Shown here: piece by piece, positions 59,557 to 64,000 of the stretch
Position numbering within the stretch: position 1 is the stretch's first letter
How the letters are laid out: each line of letters starts with the position of its first letter
DNA from: Paenibacillus sp. VTT E-133291
GTDB lineage: Bacteria > Bacillota > Bacilli > Paenibacillales > Paenibacillaceae
Direction: 5' to 3'
NCBI RefSeq assembly: GCF_002264395.1
Contig: NZ_NFVA01000012.1
Span: forward strand, 30,706 to 94,705
DNA length: 64,000 nucleotides
Made by a program: the position numbers and the translations under genes
Notes under the pieces: model-generated
What the model saw: only the letters and a program-made list of their open reading frames with translations
What the model was told of the DNA's origin: nothing
Database searches by the model: none

Positions 59557-62500
59557 TTAACGAATCCGAGTAGACCAATCTTTTAATACCCTATCAAGCT
59601 CCTTTATAGAGATAGGCTTGGAGATGAAATCCTGCATTCCTGCACTCAGACACATATCTTTATCTTCATTTCTGGCAAACGCTGTGGCCGCAATAATAAC
59701 AGGAGACAGCCCGAGCTTCTCACGTATGATTCCTGTTGCTTCTATCCCATCCATAACTGGCATCTGAATATCCATAAAGACGAGATCATAATCCTTGGAC
59801 AGCACAGCTCGAATTGCTTCCTCGCCATTTGATGCAATGTCAGGGAAGTATCCCCTCTTTTTCATATAAGCCAGCATCAGTTGCTGATTCACAGGATGAT
59901 CTTCAGCGATGAGAATAGACATCGGTCCATATTCTCCAGTATCAGATGCTTTGGCGTTAGGTTTAATGCTTTTGTCTGCATCCACTGAAGGGTGGAGCAT
60001 TACCTTCTGACTCCATTCCTCTTTGGGCAAAGAGACCTCCACGGTGAAAAAGAACTCTGAGCCATGTTTCTCACAACTCCTTACACCAATCGCTCCTCCA
60101 AGCAGCTCCACCAGCTTTTTACTAATGGCCAGTCCCAGTCCTGTTCCGCCATATTTACGATTAATGGAAGGATGCAATTGCGAGAACGATTGAAACAACA
60201 ACCCTTGACTGGCAACTGGAATTCCCAAACCCGTATCTTTAACCATGAACTTAACGATAATATTTCCTGACTTTTGAGAAGCCTCCAGACTGGCAGAAAT
60301 ACTAATTTCACCTGTCTCCGTAAATTTCACCGCATTTCCCACTAAGTTCACGAGAATTTGGCGCAATCTCGCCTCATCCGTCACAACGACAAATGGAAGA
60401 TCAGGTGCAATATTGATAGTCAGTAACAACCCTTTCTCTTTGACCTTCGGATAGAATAGCTCACTAACGTTCTGAATCACTTCACGTAAATCCACCATTT
60501 GCAGTTCAAGTGTCATCATACCTGCTTCAATTTTGCTGAAATCCAGCACTTCATTCAAAATATGAAGCAATGCTTCTCCACTACTGTTAATGATTTGTGT
60601 GTAGTAGCTTTGCTCTTCATCCAGCTCTGTACCTGAGAGCAAGTCTGCCATTCCTATAATACCGTTCATAGGTGTACGCAGCTCATGGCTCATGATCGCT
60701 AGAAACTCCGACTTCGCCCGATCCGCTTCCTCTGCAGACTCCTTCGCTCGCACAATCTCCTTCTCTTCTGTGATATCCCGGAAAACCACTACAGCTCCGA
60801 TCCGCTCTTCTCCATCAAAAAGAGGAGTCATGTGATATCTGACTAAAAAGCTGGAACCATCTTGCCTCCAAAACACGCCCTCTTTCTCATCAAAAGAGCG
60901 ATTATTGAAGTGCGAGGGAATCAGCGTCTTCTGGATGCCCAAGAATGGCTCATTATCCAGCCAAGTCTGATGAATCGTATGGAATTTGCTGTTCAACCAT
61001 TCCGTTGGATCGTATCCTAGCATAGTAATCGCCGCTGGGTTGATGAACATCGTATCCCCTTCAAGATTCATACCAAATATGCCTTCAGATACTGAATTCA
61101 GTATTAGAGCATGCTCGTTACTTAACTTCTCTATTTCTTCAAAATGCCGCGCCCGTTCCGCAATGTCCCGGGTTACACACACCAGCTCTTGTCCTCCAAA
61201 TGTCTCCGAGTAGATGTAGCGAAGTGTTGTCTCCGTCCAAATATATGTTCCATCTTTGCAAAGAAACCGAAAGGTCACAGGCTCGAGCTTCTTGCCTTCC
61301 ATACAATTGCTAAGATAGGTTACTACCTTCTCCTTGTCCTCAGGATGTATGTAATCTATTCCTCTGGTTTCGTACATTTCTTCCGGTGTATAACCGAACA
61401 TTGTCTGGCAAATCGGTGATGCATACAGATAGGTGAGGTGTCCGTCTGCTGTATTTCGTGAAATAAAATCCATTGAATTTTCCGACAGAAGTCGGTAATT
61501 CTGCTCACTATCACGCATCTGTTCCTCCATTCGATGACGTTCAGTCACATCCTGGGCAATCCCGCTGATCTGTAGCACTCTTCCTTCTTCATCCTTAAGC
61601 ACTTCCCAGTGTACATCCAAAAACTTCAAAATCCCATCCGCACTTTTAATCCGAACCATAGCTTCGCCATTCGTCACATTTGCAAAGGATTGACGCACTA
61701 GCTTTTCAAGTCTTGTAAAATCAGCTGGATCAATACAGGAAAGAACATGCCTGTAATCAAAATAGGAATGAATACTCTCATCTAACGAAAAGCCGAAAAT
61801 GTTACGCATTTCTCTAGAAACCGTCAACCGCGCTTTTGTCGCATCCCATTCCCAAGATCCCATTTTCGCAAGATATTGGGCTTTCGCCAGCATATCCTCA
61901 TATTTCTTACGCTGTGTAATATCGCGGCCGATGGTTAATATCTGCTTGATTTGCCCCTGCTCATCACGTACCACCTGTGAACTGCTCTCGATCCACAAAT
62001 AATGTCCGTCCTTATGCCGGGCTCTACGTGTATACACATCCGTATCCGAATAGAGTTTTCCGTGTTTGGTCATCTCTAAGGCATCATCTACGTGATAATA
62101 ATCAGGTCTTTTCGTGCCTATCATTTCATCTGCAGGATATCCCAGCAACAGCTCCACTGAAGGAGACACGTATTGCAACGTACCGTCAGGTTTGCCAAAA
62201 GAAATCATATCCGGTGTATTTTTTGTGATCAAATTATATAAATGTTGATCTTCCTGAATCTTATCTTCGGCAAGTCTTCGGTCTGTGATATCCGTTAGTT
62301 CTGAAATCATGACAAGAGGTTCACTAGAATTCTCCTGAAGAATCAGAAATATATGTTGTGCTACCCAGATCATCTCGCCATCCTTACACAGGAACCGTCT
62401 TTCTAATTCCATCGCGGACCCAGGATCTGCTAAGAGATTGTTCAGGATAACGTAATGATCATCATCGATTTTATCGTCTGGATAAATAAGATCTAAATAA

Positions 62501-62646
62501 TGCATATTCAAAAGCTCTTCTTCAGAATAACCGAGCATATGGCAAAGCGCCGGATTGGATTGAATCAAGGTTCCTTCCTTGGGAGAGACTACTGCAACCC
62601 CTATAGAAGACCGTAAGTATAGTTGCTTAAAAAGAAATTCAGACAC
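59557..62646 (-). CDS. Hybrid sensor histidine kinase / response regulator with five PAS domains
   Basis: This 1029-aa cytosolic protein has no membrane segment. Five PAS units lie at about 8-125, 132-250, 255-372, 378-500 and 508-630. The HisKA helix has the phospho-acceptor His654 in MSHELRTPMNGI. The HATPase domain (about 755-875) has DTGLGIP and GTGLGLAIS, and a C-terminal receiver domain (908-1026) has Asp959 in FMDIQMPVMDG. There is no output domain and no cognate regulator gene next to it. The start is GTG with GAGGAGG eight bases ahead. The signal is unknown. Confidence 0.93.
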   Translation of the reverse strand: MSEFLFKQLYLRSSIGVAVVSPKEGTLIQSNPALCHMLGYSEEELLNMHYLDLIYPDDKIDDDHYVILNNLLADPGSAMELERRFLCKDGEMIWVAQHIFLILQENSSEPLVMISELTDITDRRLAEDKIQEDQHLYNLITKNTPDMISFGKPDGTLQYVSPSVELLLGYPADEMIGTKRPDYYHVDDALEMTKHGKLYSDTDVYTRRARHKDGHYLWIESSSQVVRDEQGQIKQILTIGRDITQRKKYEDMLAKAQYLAKMGSWEWDATKARLTVSREMRNIFGFSLDESIHSYFDYRHVLSCIDPADFTRLEKLVRQSFANVTNGEAMVRIKSADGILKFLDVHWEVLKDEEGRVLQISGIAQDVTERHRMEEQMRDSEQNYRLLSENSMDFISRNTADGHLTYLYASPICQTMFGYTPEEMYETRGIDYIHPEDKEKVVTYLSNCMEGKKLEPVTFRFLCKDGTYIWTETTLRYIYSETFGGQELVCVTRDIAERARHFEEIEKLSNEHALILNSVSEGIFGMNLEGDTMFINPAAITMLGYDPTEWLNSKFHTIHQTWLDNEPFLGIQKTLIPSHFNNRSFDEKEGVFWRQDGSSFLVRYHMTPLFDGEERIGAVVVFRDITEEKEIVRAKESAEEADRAKSEFLAIMSHELRTPMNGIIGMADLLSGTELDEEQSYYTQIINSSGEALLHILNEVLDFSKIEAGMMTLELQMVDLREVIQNVSELFYPKVKEKGLLLTINIAPDLPFVVVTDEARLRQILVNLVGNAVKFTETGEISISASLEASQKSGNIIVKFMVKDTGLGIPVASQGLLFQSFSQLHPSINRKYGGTGLGLAISKKLVELLGGAIGVRSCEKHGSEFFFTVEVSLPKEEWSQKVMLHPSVDADKSIKPNAKASDTGEYGPMSILIAEDHPVNQQLMLAYMKKRGYFPDIASNGEEAIRAVLSKDYDLVFMDIQMPVMDGIEATGIIREKLGLSPVIIAATAFARNEDKDMCLSAGMQDFISKPISIKELDRVLKDWSTRIR

Positions 62647-62798
62647 CTGAGTAGCCTCCTCTTTTGAGATGGGGACAAACTTTATTACAATCTCGTAATC
62701 TATTCCAGTATACCTTTTTTTCGGTAATTAAGCTTGATAGCTGAGTCCTAAATGATAGGTTGGTATAAATCAAAGAGATTGCGTGTTATCCTCACAGA

Positions 62799-62842
62799 CA
62801 AAAAATAAACAGCAAGTCCCCAACACTCGGGGAGCTTGCTGT
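62799..62842 (-). terminator. Rho-independent terminator of the PadR-DUF2812 unit
   Basis: ACAGCAAG and CTTGCTGT pair around an inner CCCC/GGGG stem; on the minus strand TTTATTTTTT follows. Confidence 0.85.
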
Positions 62843-62867
62843 TAGTACATAGCACAACTTAAAATAA

Positions 62868-63425
62868 CTATTCTCTTATTAAATTCTCTTGTTGAAGCTT
62901 CTTAATTTTCTTACGGATAGGTGCACCGGCTCTTAAAAAAACAAGTCCCAAAAGGATTAAAAGCCCGCCTAGAACAACGTTTATTAAACTAATGCTGCTG
63001 GATGAATTGAAATAATTCGTTACCCCCATGAGAATGTTGGCTAAACCAACAATGAACTCTAACCACATAACAGAATTCCATAGCGTGTTAATTCGCTTAA
63101 AGTGTTTTATTTTGGATTCCAGATCCGTGTAAATATCAAACGAACCTTCGGATGACTTCTTCCTAAGATAAATCCAGCGAACATAGCTGCTAACACACTC
63201 TACTCCATTTTCTTCTAAAAACTTGAGGTATGCTACGCTTTCCGGATGAGTAGGCACATTATCTAAAAGTTCAATTCTATACGTATACTCATTCTTAGGC
63301 GAGTCAGTAAACACATATTTACACCAGGAGTAGCTTGAAAAGGCAAACCCTTTGGCAGACATTTCATTAAGCCACTGTTCTTCCTTCTCAAAATCCCAAA
63401 ACAGCTTGCGAACCACATGCTTCAT
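62868..63425 (-). CDS. DUF2812 membrane protein
   Basis: This 185-aa protein has an N-terminal soluble DUF2812 domain (KLFWDFEKEEQWLNEMSAKG, SYSWCKYVFTD, YRIELLDN) and two membrane helices in the last 70 residues. DUF2812 proteins are almost always encoded with a PadR-type regulator, as here: the start overlaps the PadR stop by four bases (ATGA). The family may act as a membrane-bound regulator or stress protein; its role is unknown. Confidence 0.83.
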   Translation of the reverse strand: MKHVVRKLFWDFEKEEQWLNEMSAKGFAFSSYSWCKYVFTDSPKNEYTYRIELLDNVPTHPESVAYLKFLEENGVECVSSYVRWIYLRKKSSEGSFDIYTDLESKIKHFKRINTLWNSVMWLEFIVGLANILMGVTNYFNSSSSISLINVVLGGLLILLGLVFLRAGAPIRKKIKKLQQENLIRE

Positions 63426-63751
63426 TTCGACTCACCTCCAGCTATTCTCTTCCCATTAGCAATCAGCTCTTCCAACCGGATAAGCTCCCCCTGAATCACT
63501 GTCTTCCCTAACTCAGTAATTTCGTATTCCTTTCTTCGGGAGCCTTCTTCCCCTTCTATAGCTCTTATCCAGTTTTTCTCAAGCAAGGTGTTGATAGCTC
63601 CATATAAAGTGCCCGCTCCAAGATCCACTCGACCATGACTTAAATCCTTCACATTCTGCATAATTGCGTATCCGTGCATTGCGGTGTATAAAGACAATAA
63701 AATGTAAAATACAGCTTCTGTTAAGGCTCCTCTTTCTGAGCTTTCAGGCAT
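63422..63751 (-). CDS. PadR family transcriptional regulator
   Basis: This 109-aa regulator has a PadR winged helix (LLSLYTAMHGYAIMQNV, then GTLYGAINTLLEKNWIRAI and RRKEYEITELG) and a short C-terminal dimer helix. A large palindrome over its own promoter suggests autorepression. It is co-transcribed with the DUF2812 gene. Its inducer is unknown. Confidence 0.92.
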   Translation of the reverse strand: MPESSERGALTEAVFYILLSLYTAMHGYAIMQNVKDLSHGRVDLGAGTLYGAINTLLEKNWIRAIEGEEGSRRKEYEITELGKTVIQGELIRLEELIANGKRIAGGESK

Positions 63752-63783
63752 GATTCCATCTCCATTCTATTACTGTTAGCGAT

Positions 63784-63823
63784 ATATCGGTTACCGTAAT
63801 AACATTATTACGGTAACCGATAT
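63784..63823. promoter_or_regulatory. Operator palindrome at the PadR promoter
   Basis: Two 19-base arms (63784-63802 and 63805-63823) are exact reverse complements with a two-base centre; the core is CGGTTACCGTAAT. It covers the predicted -10 AATAAT (63809-63804) and abuts the -35 TTGACA (63832-63827). The minus-strand promoter has a 17-base spacer. Binding of PadR is inferred from position. Confidence 0.8.
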
Positions 63824-63914
63824 AATTGTCAATACAAAATACCTATAATATCTTCTCCATATTATGCTCCGAAGCATAGCTACAGTAAGAATTGGACCAC
63901 CATCACTTTCTTCA

Positions 63915-63968
63915 GAAATAAAAAATAGGCTTATACAACTGCCCAAGAGCAATTGTATAAGCCTATTT
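63915..63968 (-). terminator. Rho-independent terminator of the tRNA unit
   Basis: AAATAGGCTTATACAA and TTGTATAAGCCTATTT form a 16-pair perfect stem, followed on the minus strand by TTTTATTTC. Confidence 0.9.
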
Positions 63969-63973
63969 GATGA

Positions 63974-64000
63974 TGCGGTCGAGAGGACTCGAACCTCCAC
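63974..64000 (-). tRNA. 3' part of a tRNA, probably tRNA-Leu (cut by the window edge)
   Basis: The minus strand shows GGAGG-TTCGAGT-CCTCT, a TpsiC arm, followed by CGACCGC and discriminator A. CCA is not encoded. The acceptor GCGGTCG and the preceding GTGG of a long variable arm fit tRNA-Leu in Bacillales, but the anticodon lies outside the window. Confidence 0.7.

Overview
The window looks like chromosomal DNA of a low-to-mid-GC, spore-forming Firmicute, most likely Paenibacillus or a close relative. Supporting signs are strong AGGAGG-type ribosome sites, frequent TTG and GTG starts, a YjcZ-type sporulation micro-protein, a tetraprenyl-beta-curcumene synthase (ytpB), a racE/murI glutamate racemase, a coproporphyrin-type heme operon (hemEHY), a GlnR/TnrA-type box at amt, perfect Bacillus-type Zur boxes, and a 6S RNA with its own promoter and terminator. 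I see no prophage, transposase or CRISPR array. Assignment to the genus is inference from gene content, not from a marker search.

Layout. 1-6.2 kb: a ResA/TlpA-like thioredoxin, a JAMM peptidase, an amt - DUF294 nucleotidyltransferase - DnaQ-like exonuclease operon behind a GlnR-type box, then a MerR regulator and a YugP-like zinc peptidase. 6.2-13.9 kb: LysR and rhomboid, tpx, DUF1499, 6S RNA, a YesL-type membrane protein, a YjcZ-like micro-protein, a DEAD-box helicase and a YitT protein. 14-25.8 kb: a putative glycoside hydrolase, MATE pump, pfkA, ytpB, an MFS transporter, a cold-shock protein, two small hypothetical genes, pepF, and a LapA - M42 peptidase - NAGPA run. 25.8-32.6 kb: a close-packed minus-strand run capA - gdpd - fah - DUF92 - tetR - ABC-F - TPR. 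32.9-36.4 kb: hemE-hemH-hemY. 36.6-50 kb: MdtG-like MFS, methyltransferases, an LTA-synthase-like protein, DUF1450 and a cysteine-less IscA-like protein, a LysM/M14 peptidase, racE, a SufR-like regulator and several small genes. 49.6-50.1 kb holds a cluster of short quasi-palindromes and a decayed methyltransferase gene.

50.8-59.5 kb is a zinc-starvation region: znuC-znuB-znuA-rpsN(Zn-free S14), rpmG(Zn-free L33)-zagA(CobW), a second CobW GTPase with a DUF318 permease and a TIGR03943 partner, and a membrane-anchored NusG-domain-II protein. I can see perfect 15-bp Zur palindromes in front of znuC, rpmG and the NusG-II gene. In the znuC and NusG-II promoters the box fills the -35/-10 spacer. 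Together these genes would import zinc, deliver it to client proteins, and swap zinc-containing ribosomal proteins for zinc-free copies. The NusG-II gene is the least expected member.

59.5-64 kb: a five-PAS hybrid histidine kinase, a DUF2812/PadR pair with a perfect 19-bp-arm operator, and the 3' end of a probable tRNA-Leu at the right edge. A dispersed palindromic repeat family (four copies, at about 8.4, 32.7, 36.4 and 39.9 kb) is a further unexplained element.
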